Origin: Actinomycetota bacterium
GTDB lineage: Bacteria > Actinomycetota > Actinomycetes > Streptosporangiales > Streptosporangiaceae
DNA length: 9,519 nt
Direction: 5' to 3'
NCBI GenBank assembly: GCA_003242605.1
Contig: QGUZ01000190.1
Coordinates: forward strand, 1-9,519
Positions 1-7,025 of this stretch are shown here, piece by piece; the first letter of the stretch is position 1, and each line of letters begins with the position of its first letter. The notes under the pieces were generated by a model. That model did not search any database, had not been told where the DNA came from, and worked only from the letters and a program-made list of their open reading frames with translations. The translations under genes were made by a program, and so were the position numbers.

Positions 1-116
1 CGGCGGCCACCCGCTGCCCGCGGGGGGGGGAGGCCCCCCGGGCCGCCCGCCCCCCCCCCCCCCCCTCCCCCCGGGCGGCCGGGGGCCGCCCCCGGGGGCG
101 GCGGCCGCCCGCCGCG
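1..116. other. Extreme G/C low-complexity block, probable sequence or assembly error
   Basis: The block has nine G at 22-30, sixteen C at 50-65, a single T, six more C at 67-72, and several nested inverted repeats. One is GGGCGGCC at 73-80 against GGCCGCCC at 84-91; another is GGGCGGC at 96-102 against GCCGCCC at 104-110. It contains almost no A or T and does not read as conserved protein, although it sits inside an sfnB-like gene. Bases 2-22 read Gly-Gly-His-Pro-Leu-Pro-Ala in frame 2, and the conserved Ala-Glu-Val-Ala-His-Leu resumes in frame 3 at 114. Confidence 0.6.
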
Positions 117-1202
117 GAGGTCGCGCACCTGTCGGCGTCCGGGCTGCTCGGCATCACCGTCCCGGCCCGGTACGGCGGGGCGGGGGTGGACGTGGCGACG
201 CTCGCCGAGGTGATCCGGCTGCTCGCGACCGCCGACGCCAGCCTCGCGCAGATCCCGCACAGCCACTTCGTCTTCCTTGAGGCGCTGCGCCTCCAGGGCA
301 CCGAGGAGCAGCGCAAGCGCTACTTCGCCGAGGCACTCGCCGGCGTTCGGTTCGCCAACGCCCAGGCCGAGCGCGGCGGGCGCACCGCCGCCGAGGACGC
401 CACCACGCTGCGCCGCCGCCCCGGCGGCGGGTACGTGCTCGACGGCGAGAAGTTTTACAGCACCGGCTCGCTGTTCGCGGACCGGCTGGTGGTGCGGGCC
501 GTGCTCGCCGACGCGCCGCCGGCGGCCGGGGCACCGCGGAAGGCGCTCGCCTACATCCGCCGGGACGCCCCGGGGGTGACCGTCCTCGACGACTGGGACG
601 GCATCGGCCAGCGCACCACGGCGAGCGGGACGGTCCGGCTCTCCGGCGTGCCCGTCGCCGAGGACGAGGTCGTGCCGTACACCCCGATCTTCGCCGGGCC
701 GACCACGTTCGGCGCGCGGGCCCAGGTGCTGCACGCGGCCATCGACGCCGGCATCGCCCGCGGCGCGCTGGACGCCGCGGTCGCCGCGGTGGAGCGGGCC
801 CGGCCCTGGTTCGAGAGCGGCGCGGCCACCGCGGCCGAGGACCCGCTGCTCGTGCAGCAGGCCGGGGAGCTGGAGATCCTCGTGCGGGGCGCCGAGGCGC
901 TGCTGCGCGAGGCCGCGGCGGCGATCGACGCCGCCGAGCGCGACCTCACCGAGGACTCGGCGGCCCGTGCCTCGATCGCCACCGCGGCGGCGAAGGTGGC
1001 CGCGGGCCGCGCCGCGCTGGCCGCCTCGGCGGGGCTGTTCGAGCTCGGCGGCACCCGGTCGGCGGCCGAGGCGCTCAACCTGTCCCGGTACTGGCGCGAC
1101 GCCCGCACCCACACCCTGCACGACCCGGCCCGGTGGAAGGTCCAGCACATCGGGCGCTGGCTGCTGTCGGGCACCCGCCCGCCGCGGCACGGACAACTGT
1201 GA
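3..1202 (+). CDS. sfnB: SfnB-family sulfur acquisition oxidoreductase (acyl-CoA dehydrogenase-like), 5' partial and disrupted
   Basis: A flavin-dependent oxidoreductase with the acyl-CoA dehydrogenase fold, of the SfnB type associated with sulfur acquisition from organosulfur compounds such as sulfones and sulfonates. The exact reaction of SfnB is not well established. From about 114 the frame reads as a typical member: LSASGLLGITVPARYGGAG (129-185), IPHSHFVFLEALR (about 252-290), LDGEKFYSTGSLFADRL (438-488), then DDWDGIGQRTTASGTV, and a C-terminal YWRDARTHTLHDPARWK (1089-1139) ending PPRHGQL and TGA at 1200-1202. The C-terminal Arg/His motif is typical of the monooxygenase-like branch (DszC, SfnB) rather than of beta-oxidation dehydrogenases. 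The true start lies off the window. GTG at 186 is not the start, because conserved residues continue upstream of it. Bases 23-113 are abnormal G/C runs that shift the frame (see findings). The stop is 16 bases before ssuD, so the two are probably co-transcribed. The family is well supported; the substrate is not known. Confidence 0.85.
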   Translation, partial: AATRCPRGGEAPRAARPPPPPSPRAAGGRPRGRRPPAAEVAHLSASGLLGITVPARYGGAGVDVATLAEVIRLLATADASLAQIPHSHFVFLEALRLQGTEEQRKRYFAEALAGVRFANAQAERGGRTAAEDATTLRRRPGGGYVLDGEKFYSTGSLFADRLVVRAVLADAPPAAGAPRKALAYIRRDAPGVTVLDDWDGIGQRTTASGTVRLSGVPVAEDEVVPYTPIFAGPTTFGARAQVLHAAIDAGIARGALDAAVAAVERARPWFESGAATAAEDPLLVQQAGELEILVRGAEALLREAAAAIDAAERDLTEDSAARASIATAAAKVAAGRAALAASAGLFELGGTRSAAEALNLSRYWRDARTHTLHDPARWKVQHIGRWLLSGTRPPRHGQL

Positions 1203-1203
1203 C

Positions 1204-1208
1204 GGAGG
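1204..1208 (+). promoter_or_regulatory. Ribosome binding site of ssuD
   Basis: A GGAGG sequence sits 10 bases before the ATG at 1219, just after the sfnB stop. It fixes the ssuD start, even though the same frame stays open well upstream inside sfnB. Confidence 0.75.
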
Positions 1209-1218
1209 AAGCCCGCAG

Positions 1219-2406
1219 ATGACCTTGGCGTTCCACTGGTTCCTGCCCACCAACGGCGACTCCCGGTACCTCGCGGGCGGCGGGGTGCGCCCCGGGGTCG
1301 CGTCCGGCGACCGGCGGGCCTCGCTCGGCTACCTGTCCTCGATCGTCCGCGCGGCCGAGGAGTTCGGCTTCACCGGGGCGCTCGTCCCCACCGGGGCCTG
1401 GTGCGAGGACGCCTGGCTCACCGCGGCGATGCTCGCCCGCGAGTCCGAGCGGCTGGCGTTCCTGGTGGCGTTCCGCCCCGGCCTGCTCAGCCCCACGCTC
1501 GCCGCGCAGATGGCCGCCACGTTCACCCTGCACGCGCCGGGGCGGCTGCTGCTCAACGTGGTCACCGGCGGCGAGCCGCACGAGCAGCGCGCCTACGGCG
1601 ACCACCTGGCCAAGGACGACCGGTACGCGCGGTGCGCCGAGTTCCTCGCGATCGTGCGGCGGCTGTGGGCCGGGGAGACGGTCACCGCCCGCGGCGCCCA
1701 CCTGCACGTCGAGGGGGCGCGGCTGCCGCGGCTCCCCGCGCCGGTGCCGCCGCTGTACTTCGGCGGCTCGTCCGCCCCGGCCGGCCCGGTCGCCGCCGAG
1801 CACGCCGACGTCTACCTCACCTGGGGCGAGCCGCCCGACGCGGTGGCCCGCAAGCTCGAGTGGATCCGGGAGCTCGCCGCGGCCCGCGGCCGCAAGCTCC
1901 GCTTCGGCGTCCGGCTGCACGTGATCACCCGGGACACCGCCGAGGAGGCCTGGCGGCAGGCCGGGCGGCTGCTCGCCGCGCTCGACGAGCGGACCGTGGC
2001 CGCCGCCCAGGCCGGGCTGGCCCGCAGCGAGTCCACCGGCCAGCGGCGCATGCGGGAGCTGCACGAGCGCCACCGCGCCGACGGCAGCTGGCGCGACGTG
2101 CGCGCCCTGGAGGTGGCGCCGAACCTGTGGGCCGGCGTCGGGCTGGTCCGCGGCGGCGCCGGCACCGCGCTCGTCGGCAGCCACGCCGAGGTCGCCGAGC
2201 GCATCGCCGAGTACGCGAGCCTCGGCATCGACGAGTTCATCCTGTCCGGCTACCCGCACCTGGAGGAGCTGTTCTGGTTCGGCGAGGGCGTGCTGCCGCA
2301 CCTGGCCCGCCGCGGCCTCTTCCCCGACCTCGGCGCCGCCGGCGGCGGCCACATCCCCTTCCTGCCGGACGACATCCCCGCCCCGCCTGATGGAGGATCG
2401 GCATGA
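1219..2406 (+). CDS. ssuD: FMNH2-dependent alkanesulfonate monooxygenase SsuD
   Basis: A 395-residue flavin-dependent monooxygenase of the bacterial luciferase-like (LLM) class. The family uses FMNH2 and O2 to split alkanesulfonates into an aldehyde and sulfite, giving the cell sulfur. It matches Escherichia coli SsuD (381 aa) over its whole length: FHWFLPTNGDSRYL at residues 5-18, PTGAWCEDAW at 57-66 (Cys62 in place of the E. coli active-site Cys54), LLNVVTGGEPHE at 111-122, PPLYFGGSS at 178-186, YLTWGEPP at 199-206, FGVRLHVI at 229-236 (Arg232 and His234, equivalent to Arg226 and His228), WAGVGLVRGGAGTALVG at 304-320 (Arg311, equivalent to Arg297), and LSGYPHLEE at 342-350 (Tyr345, equivalent to Tyr331). 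All recognised catalytic positions are present, so the enzyme should be active. The start is ATG with a GGAGG 10 bases upstream. The stop overlaps the next gene as ATGA, suggesting translational coupling to the flavin reductase. Near residues 284-293 there is an apparent 8-residue insertion relative to E. coli. Natural substrates could include other sulfonates. Confidence 0.93.
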   Translation: MTLAFHWFLPTNGDSRYLAGGGVRPGVASGDRRASLGYLSSIVRAAEEFGFTGALVPTGAWCEDAWLTAAMLARESERLAFLVAFRPGLLSPTLAAQMAATFTLHAPGRLLLNVVTGGEPHEQRAYGDHLAKDDRYARCAEFLAIVRRLWAGETVTARGAHLHVEGARLPRLPAPVPPLYFGGSSAPAGPVAAEHADVYLTWGEPPDAVARKLEWIRELAAARGRKLRFGVRLHVITRDTAEEAWRQAGRLLAALDERTVAAAQAGLARSESTGQRRMRELHERHRADGSWRDVRALEVAPNLWAGVGLVRGGAGTALVGSHAEVAERIAEYASLGIDEFILSGYPHLEELFWFGEGVLPHLARRGLFPDLGAAGGGHIPFLPDDIPAPPDGGSA

Positions 2407-2870
2407 CCACGGTGGAACTCGCGCTGCGCCGCGTCTACGGCGCCTACCCGCAGGGGGTCGTGGCCGTCGCGGGCCTGGTCGGCGGCCGCCCGGCCGGCAT
2501 CGCGGCGAGCTCGTTCGTCCCGGTGTCGCTCAACCCGCCGCTGGTGTCGGTCTGCGTGGCGCACACCTCGAGCACCTGGCCGCTGCTGCGCGACCTGCCC
2601 CGGATCGGGATCAGCGTGCTCGCCGCGCACCAGGAGCGGATCGGGCGGCAGCTCGGGTCGCGCACCGGCGACCGGTTCAGCGGGGTGGCCTGGCGGTCCA
2701 CCCCCGACGGCTGCGTGTTCATCGAGGGGGCGGCCGCCTGGTTCGGCTGCGCCGTCGAGCGGCGGATCCCCGCGGGCGACCACGACATCGTGGTGTTCCG
2801 CGTGCACGACCTGGACGCCGGCGACGGCGTCACCCCGCTGGTCTTCCACGCCGGCCGGTTCCGCCCCCTG
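2403..2870 (+). CDS. Flavin reductase family protein (HpaC/RutF fold), 3' end unresolved
   Basis: A probable NAD(P)H-dependent flavin reductase that would supply reduced FMN to SsuD and perhaps SfnB. The domain fills residues 1-156: YPQGVVAVAG near residue 14, an FMN-binding segment AGIAASSFVPVSLNPPLVSVCV at 31-52, STWPLLRD at 57-64, TGDRFSGVAW at 88-97, GDHDIVVFRV at 125-134 (the GDH motif usual in this family) and the closing PLVFHAGRFRPL at 145-156. Such proteins are usually about 160-180 residues. Here no stop follows in any plus frame until 2998. The gene's own frame stays open to 4502, running antisense through all of araA as a low-complexity Arg/Pro/Gly/Ala protein. The end given is the end of the recognisable domain, not a stop codon. 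A small indel in the C-rich 2875-2900 stretch, or a lost stop, is likely. The gene overlaps ssuD by 4 bases (ATGA). It is not the flavodoxin-like SsuE. Confidence 0.75.
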
Positions 2871-2905
2871 CCCTGCCCCGGCCGCCCCCCCGCCCCGGCG
2901 CGCCG

Positions 2906-2948
2906 GGCCGTACGGCCGCCCCGCCGGGCCGCCGCCGGCCGGGCGGGG
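2906..2948. terminator. Probable bidirectional terminator hairpins between convergent operons
   Basis: Two inverted repeats lie between the converging flavin reductase and araA. GGCCGTACGGCC at 2906-2917 is a perfect 12-base palindrome. CCCCGCCGGGCC at 2919-2930 pairs with GGCCGGGCGGGG at 2937-2948 around a 6-base loop with one mismatch. There is no T tract on either side, as is common for actinomycete terminators. The assignment rests on position and symmetry only. Confidence 0.45.
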
Positions 2949-2975
2949 GCGCGGCGGGGGCGGCGGCGCGGGGCG

Positions 2976-4487
2976 TCACAGGCCCTGGGCGAGGCGGTAG
3001 TAGGCCTGGTTCCAGCGCATCTCGGCGGCGAACCGGCGCGGCGTGGTGTCCGCGTCGATGACGAGCAGCTCGACGCCGAGCATGTCGGCCAGGTCGGTCA
3101 GCTCCTCCACCCCGACCCCCGCGGTGAGCACGGTGTGGTGCGGGGCGCCCGCGATCAGCCACGACTCGGCCGAGGTGCGCAGGTTGGGGCGGGGCCGCCA
3201 GACCGCGCGGGCGACCGGCAGCCGGGGCAGCGGCTGCGGCGGCGGCACCACGTCCACCTCGTTCGCCACCAGCCGGAACCGGTCGCCGAGGTCGGCGAGC
3301 CCGACCACCACGGCGGGGCCCGGCTCGGCGTCGAACACCAGCCGCACCGGGTCCTCCCGGTTGCCGATCGACAGCGGGTGGATCTCGCAGCTCGGCGTGC
3401 CCGCGGCGATCGTCGGGCAGATCTCGAGCATGTGCGCGCCGAGGATGAGCTCCTCGCCGGGCACCAGGTGGTAGGTGTAGTCCTCCATGAACGAGGTGCC
3501 GCCCGGCCGGCCCTCGGCCATGCGCTTGACCGTGCGCAGCAGCGCCGACGTCTTCCAGTCGCCCTCGGCGCCGAAGCCGTACCCGTCGGCCATGAGCCGC
3601 TGCACGGCGATGCCGGGCAGCTGGCGCAGCGGGCCGAGGTCCTCGAAGTTCGTGGTGAACGCGCGGAAGCCGCCGTCCTGGAGGAAGTGCCGCAGGCCGA
3701 CCTCGATGCGGGCGGCGTACCGCAGCGACTCGTGCCGCTCGCCCCCGGGGAGCAGCTCCGGCGCCATGCGGTAGCGGTCCGCGTACTCCTTGACCAGCGC
3801 GGTCACCTCGGCGTCCGAGGCGGCGTGCACCACGTCGGCGAGCTCGGTCACGCCGTGGGTGTTCACCGACACCCCCAGCCGCAGCTGGGCCTCGACCTTG
3901 TCACCCTCGGTGACGGCGACGTCCCGCATGTTGTCGCCGAACCGGACCAGCCGCAGCGAGGCGAGCTCGGCCCGCCCGGCCGCGGCCCGGGTCCAGGCGG
4001 CGATGCGGGCGACCACGTGCTCGTCGGAGACGTGCCCGAACACGGTCTTGCGCGGCACGCCGATCCGGGTCTGGATGTGGCCGAACTCGCGGTCGCCGTG
4101 GGCGGCCTGGTTGAGGTTCATGAAGTCCATGTCGATGGTGTCCCACGGCAACTCCAGGTTCGCCTGGGTGTGCAGGTGCACCAGCGGCTTGCGCAGCGCG
4201 TCCAGGCCGGCGATCCACATCTTCGCGGGCGAGAACGTGTGCATCCAGGCGATCAGGCCGAGACAGTCGTCGTCGGCGTTCGCCTCCAGGCAGGCCCGGC
4301 GGATCGCGTCCGCCTCGGTGAGCACCGGCCGCCACTCCACCTCGACCGCCATCGCGGGGCCGAGGGCCGCGCTCAGGGACGCGTTCAGCTCGGCGGCGAT
4401 CCGCTGCGACTGCTCGGCGACCTGGCGCAGCGTCGCCTCGCCGTACAGGCCCTGGCTGCCGGTGAGGAACCAGATCTTCACCGTCAT
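2976..4487 (-). CDS. araA: L-arabinose isomerase AraA
   Basis: A cytoplasmic, metal-dependent (usually Mn2+) isomerase converting L-arabinose to L-ribulose, the first catabolic step. The 503 residues compare with 500 in E. coli. It opens with KIWFLTGSQGLYGEATLRQV at residues 4-23. The four catalytic positions known from E. coli (Glu306, Glu333, His350, His450) are all visible: Glu308 in GYGFGAEGDWK, Glu335 in TSFMEDYTYH, His352 in GAHMLEICPT and His450/451 in AGAPHHTV. Other conserved blocks are AWMHTFSPAKMWI at 80-92 and WDTIDMDFMNLNQAAHGDREFG at 115-136. The start is ATG at 4487, whose A-T-G-A overlaps the araD stop (4484-4486). The nearby purines lie badly spaced for ribosome binding, so translation is probably coupled to araD. 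It is the last gene of the arabinose operon and faces the sulfur operon tail to tail. A much longer open frame upstream through araD is a high-GC artefact. Confidence 0.97.
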   Translation of the reverse strand: MTVKIWFLTGSQGLYGEATLRQVAEQSQRIAAELNASLSAALGPAMAVEVEWRPVLTEADAIRRACLEANADDDCLGLIAWMHTFSPAKMWIAGLDALRKPLVHLHTQANLELPWDTIDMDFMNLNQAAHGDREFGHIQTRIGVPRKTVFGHVSDEHVVARIAAWTRAAAGRAELASLRLVRFGDNMRDVAVTEGDKVEAQLRLGVSVNTHGVTELADVVHAASDAEVTALVKEYADRYRMAPELLPGGERHESLRYAARIEVGLRHFLQDGGFRAFTTNFEDLGPLRQLPGIAVQRLMADGYGFGAEGDWKTSALLRTVKRMAEGRPGGTSFMEDYTYHLVPGEELILGAHMLEICPTIAAGTPSCEIHPLSIGNREDPVRLVFDAEPGPAVVVGLADLGDRFRLVANEVDVVPPPQPLPRLPVARAVWRPRPNLRTSAESWLIAGAPHHTVLTAGVGVEELTDLADMLGVELLVIDADTTPRRFAAEMRWNQAYYRLAQGL

Positions 4488-5197
4488 CCCCTCTGTCCGT
4501 AGACGTTCTGGTAGCGGTCGTACAGCCGGTCGATGTCCTCCTGCGCGAGCGGCAGCGGCTCGCCGAGCTGCCGGGCGAGGTGGACGGTTCGGGCCACGTC
4601 CTCGCACATCACGGCGGCCTTCACCGCGGCCCGCGGCGAGTCGCCGATGGTGAACACGCCGTGGTTGCGCATGAGCACGGCCGGGGAGCGGTGCCCGGTG
4701 AGGGTCTCCACCACGCCCTTGCCGATCTCGTCGCCGCCGATGAGCGCGAACGGGCCGACCGGGATGTCGCCGCCGAACTCGTCGGCCATCGCGGTGAGCA
4801 CGCACGGGATCGGCTCGCCGCGGGCCGCCCATGCGGAGGCGTACGGCGAGTGCGTGTGCACCACGCCGCCCACGTGCGGCATGTGCCGGTAGATGTAGGC
4901 GTGCGCGGCGGTGTCGCTGGACGGGGTGTACGTGCCGGCCACGCGGTTGCCGTCGAGGTCGCAGACGACCATCGACTCGGGGGTGAGCTCGTCGTACGGC
5001 ACGCCGCTCGGCTTGATGACGAACAGGTCCTCCCCCGGCACGCGGCCGGAGACGTTGCCCGCGGTCCAGGCGACCAGGTTGTAGCGGACCAGTTCGGCGT
5101 GGAGGGCGCAGACCGTCTCGCGCATGCGCGCGACCTCCGGCGACTCCACGCCGCCGGGCGCGCCACGCGCCGCGGTCGTCTCGGGGTTCTGGGTCAC
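4484..5197 (-). CDS. araD: L-ribulose-5-phosphate 4-epimerase AraD
   Basis: A zinc-dependent class II aldolase-fold enzyme that converts L-ribulose-5-phosphate to D-xylulose-5-phosphate by a retro-aldol/aldol mechanism, feeding the pentose phosphate pathway. With the GTG start at 5197 it has 237 residues, against 231 in E. coli. Visible motifs are WTAGNVSGR at 44-52, IKPSGVPYDEL at 61-71, SSDTAAHAYIY at 93-103, VVHTHSPYASAW at 112-123 (zinc ligands His114 and His116), MADEFGGDIP at 137-146 (Asp139, in place of E. coli Asp120), RNHGVFTIG at 177-185 (third zinc His179) and the C-terminal VYGQ with Tyr233 in place of E. coli Tyr229. The start is chosen because GAGGAG at 5205-5210 lies 7 bases upstream. 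An in-frame GTG at 5203 is too close to that site, and an internal ATG at 5125 would remove the N-terminal 24 residues, which look poorly conserved. Fuculose aldolase is a related alternative, but the neighbours settle it. Confidence 0.95.
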   Translation of the reverse strand: MTQNPETTAARGAPGGVESPEVARMRETVCALHAELVRYNLVAWTAGNVSGRVPGEDLFVIKPSGVPYDELTPESMVVCDLDGNRVAGTYTPSSDTAAHAYIYRHMPHVGGVVHTHSPYASAWAARGEPIPCVLTAMADEFGGDIPVGPFALIGGDEIGKGVVETLTGHRSPAVLMRNHGVFTIGDSPRAAVKAAVMCEDVARTVHLARQLGEPLPLAQEDIDRLYDRYQNVYGQRG

Positions 5198-5331
5198 TTC
5201 CACTCTCCTCGTCACGTTCGTTCGGGCGCCCGCCGCGTCGCGGCCGGGTCCGGCCGCGGCGTGCGGCCGTGCGGATGGGGCGGGCCGGGCGCGCGGGGGC
5301 GGGCGCGCCACCGCCCGGCCGCGCCGCGCGG
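5198..5331 (-). other. araB-araD intercistronic spacer with two GC hairpins
   Basis: The spacer is 134 bases in an operon where most other genes overlap. It contains GCGGCCG at 5240-5246 pairing perfectly with CGGCCGC at 5251-5257 (loop GGTC), extendable outward to 5236-5261 with one mismatch on the minus-strand RNA. A second hairpin is GGCGCGC at 5288-5294 pairing with GCGCGCC at 5303-5309 (loop of 8). No conserved coding is seen. The hairpins may stabilise or process the mRNA or reduce read-through; this is inference. Confidence 0.5.
5205..5210 (-). promoter_or_regulatory. Ribosome binding site of araD
   Basis: GAGGAG on the minus strand, 7 bases ahead of the GTG at 5197. It touches the alternative GTG at 5203 almost directly, so it selects the downstream codon. 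Having its own good site fits araD being separated from araB by a 134-base spacer. Confidence 0.65.
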
Positions 5332-6981
5332 TCACTTGCGGGCCTCGTTCCGGATCGCGCGCAGGCGGTGCAGCATCGCGCCGTCGGCGAAGTGGTCGTG
5401 GAGCCTGCGGTACTCGGCGTAGAGCCGGTCGTAGACGTCGGCCCGCGCCGGGTCGGGCACGTACGCCTCGGGGGTGCGCTTGCCCATCGCCGCCGCGGCC
5501 GCGGTGATGTCCGGGTACGCCCCGGCGGCGACCGCGGCGTGGATCGCCGAGCCGAGCGCCGGGCCCTGGCTCGAGCCGATCACCGACAGCGGGCGGCGCA
5601 GCACGTCGGCGTAGACCTGCATGAGGAAGCGGTTCTTCAGCAGGCCGCCGGCGACGATGAACTCCTCCACCGGCACCCCGGACGCCTCGAACGTCTCCAC
5701 GATCACCCGGGTGCCGAACGCGGTCGCCTCGATCAGCGCGCGGTAGACGTCCTCGGGCCGGGTGGCGAGGGTCTGGCCGACGATCACGCCGGACAGGTCG
5801 TGGTCGACGAGCACCGACCGGTTGCCGTTGTGCCAGTCGAGCGCGACCAGGCCGTGCGCGCCGACCGGCTGCCGCTCGGCGAGCGAGGTGAGGTACTCGT
5901 GCAGGTTCATGCCGAGTTCGGCGGCGCGCTCGGCGTAGGAGGCGGGCACCGAGTTCTCCACGAACCAGGCGAAGATGTCGCCCACGCCGGACTGGCCCGC
6001 CTCGTAGCCCCACAGGCCGGGCACGATGCCGTCGCGCACCACGCCGCACATGCCGGGCACCTCGGCGAGCTTGTCGGAGGGCATCACGTGGCAGGTGGAG
6101 GTGCCCATGATCGCCACCATCTGGCCGGGCCGTACCGCGTCGGCGGCGGCCGCGGTGACGTGCGCGTCGACGTTGCCGACCGCGACCGCGATGCCCTCGG
6201 GCAGCCGGGTCCACTCGGCGGCGCGGGCGGTGAGCCGGCCGGCGAGGGCGCCGAGCGGGACCGGGTCGCCGCCGAGCTTGGCGGTGAAACCGGCGAAGTC
6301 GGGGTTGAGCTCGGCGAGGAAGTCGTCGCCCGGGTAGCGGCCGTCCTGGTAGACGCCCTTGTACCCGGCGGTGCAGACGTTGCGGGTCTCCACCCCGGTG
6401 AGCTGCCAGACGATCCAGTCGGTGGCCTCGATCCAGCGCTCGGCGAGGTGGTAGATCTCCGGGTCCTCCTCGAGGAGCTGCAGCGCCTTGGCGTACTGCC
6501 ACTCGGAGGAGAGCTTGCCGCCGTACCGGGCCAGCCACGGCTCGCCGCGGCGGGCGGCGACCTCGTTGATGCGGTCGGCGTGCGGCTGGGCGGCGTGGTG
6601 CTTCCACAGCTTCGGCCAGGCGTGCGGCCGGTCCGGGTACCGCTCGCACAGCGGCGTGCCGTCCGCGGTCGCGGGCAGCACGGTGCAGGCGGTGGTGTCG
6701 ATGCCGATGCCGATCACGTGCTCGGCGGGCACGCCCGCGACCGCGAGCGCCTTCGGCACGGCGACGCGCAGCACCTCGATCCAGTCGCCGGGGGCCTGCA
6801 GCGCCCAGTCCGGGCCGAGCGGCACCCCGCTGGGCAGCTCGGTGTCGATCACACCGTGGGCGTACTCGTGCACCGCCGAGCCCAGCTCGGCGCCGTCGCG
6901 CACCCGGACGACGACGGCGCGGCCGGACAGCGTGCCGAAGTCGACGCCGACCACGTACCGATCTTCATGGTTAGCGTTCAC
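5332..6981 (-). CDS. araB: Ribulokinase AraB
   Basis: An FGGY-family sugar kinase that phosphorylates L-ribulose with ATP to L-ribulose-5-phosphate. It has 549 residues from the chosen GTG, against 566 in E. coli. The N-terminal phosphate-binding loop is GVDFGTLSGRA at residues 12-22, followed by GIGIDTTACTVLP near 91-103 and PHAWPKLWKHH at 119-129. The ribulokinase-typical CTAGYKGVY lies at 203-211. GNVDAHV at 269-275 carries the presumed catalytic base Asp272, MGTSTCHVM at 292-300 is the ATP-domain phosphate motif, and AGGLLKNRFLMQVYADVL at 444-461 is the C-terminal FGGY signature. Both halves of the two-domain fold are complete. GTG at 6981 is preferred because GGAG (6987-6990) lies 5 bases before it. 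The GTG at 6987 overlaps that site and would add only two residues. araB follows the yjfF-like permease after about 54 bases and precedes araD by 134 bases. Confidence 0.96.
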   Translation of the reverse strand: MNANHEDRYVVGVDFGTLSGRAVVVRVRDGAELGSAVHEYAHGVIDTELPSGVPLGPDWALQAPGDWIEVLRVAVPKALAVAGVPAEHVIGIGIDTTACTVLPATADGTPLCERYPDRPHAWPKLWKHHAAQPHADRINEVAARRGEPWLARYGGKLSSEWQYAKALQLLEEDPEIYHLAERWIEATDWIVWQLTGVETRNVCTAGYKGVYQDGRYPGDDFLAELNPDFAGFTAKLGGDPVPLGALAGRLTARAAEWTRLPEGIAVAVGNVDAHVTAAAADAVRPGQMVAIMGTSTCHVMPSDKLAEVPGMCGVVRDGIVPGLWGYEAGQSGVGDIFAWFVENSVPASYAERAAELGMNLHEYLTSLAERQPVGAHGLVALDWHNGNRSVLVDHDLSGVIVGQTLATRPEDVYRALIEATAFGTRVIVETFEASGVPVEEFIVAGGLLKNRFLMQVYADVLRRPLSVIGSSQGPALGSAIHAAVAAGAYPDITAAAAAMGKRTPEAYVPDPARADVYDRLYAEYRRLHDHFADGAMLHRLRAIRNEARK

Positions 6982-7025
6982 ATCCACTCCAGGAATGGGC
7001 GGGGGTCGATGTGCGTCAGGACGCC

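Noticed and set aside
22..72. Long G and C runs as a G-quadruplex regulatory element
   Set aside because: They lie inside the expected coding region of sfnB at the window edge and break its frame; error is the simpler explanation.
1075..2352. A 425-codon minus-strand open frame opposite ssuD
   Set aside because: It is antisense to a gene with clear catalytic motifs, and its Gly/Ala/Gln/Val-rich composition has no recognisable domain.
2976..4832. araA extended upstream to a 618-residue protein
   Set aside because: The extra N-terminus is a frame-shifted reading of araD. Family length and the conserved start MTVKIWFLTGSQ fix 4487.
4484..6649. araD read as a 721-residue fusion running back through araB
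   Set aside because: The upstream part is an out-of-frame shadow of araB. The ribosome site at 5205-5210 and family length place the start at 5197.
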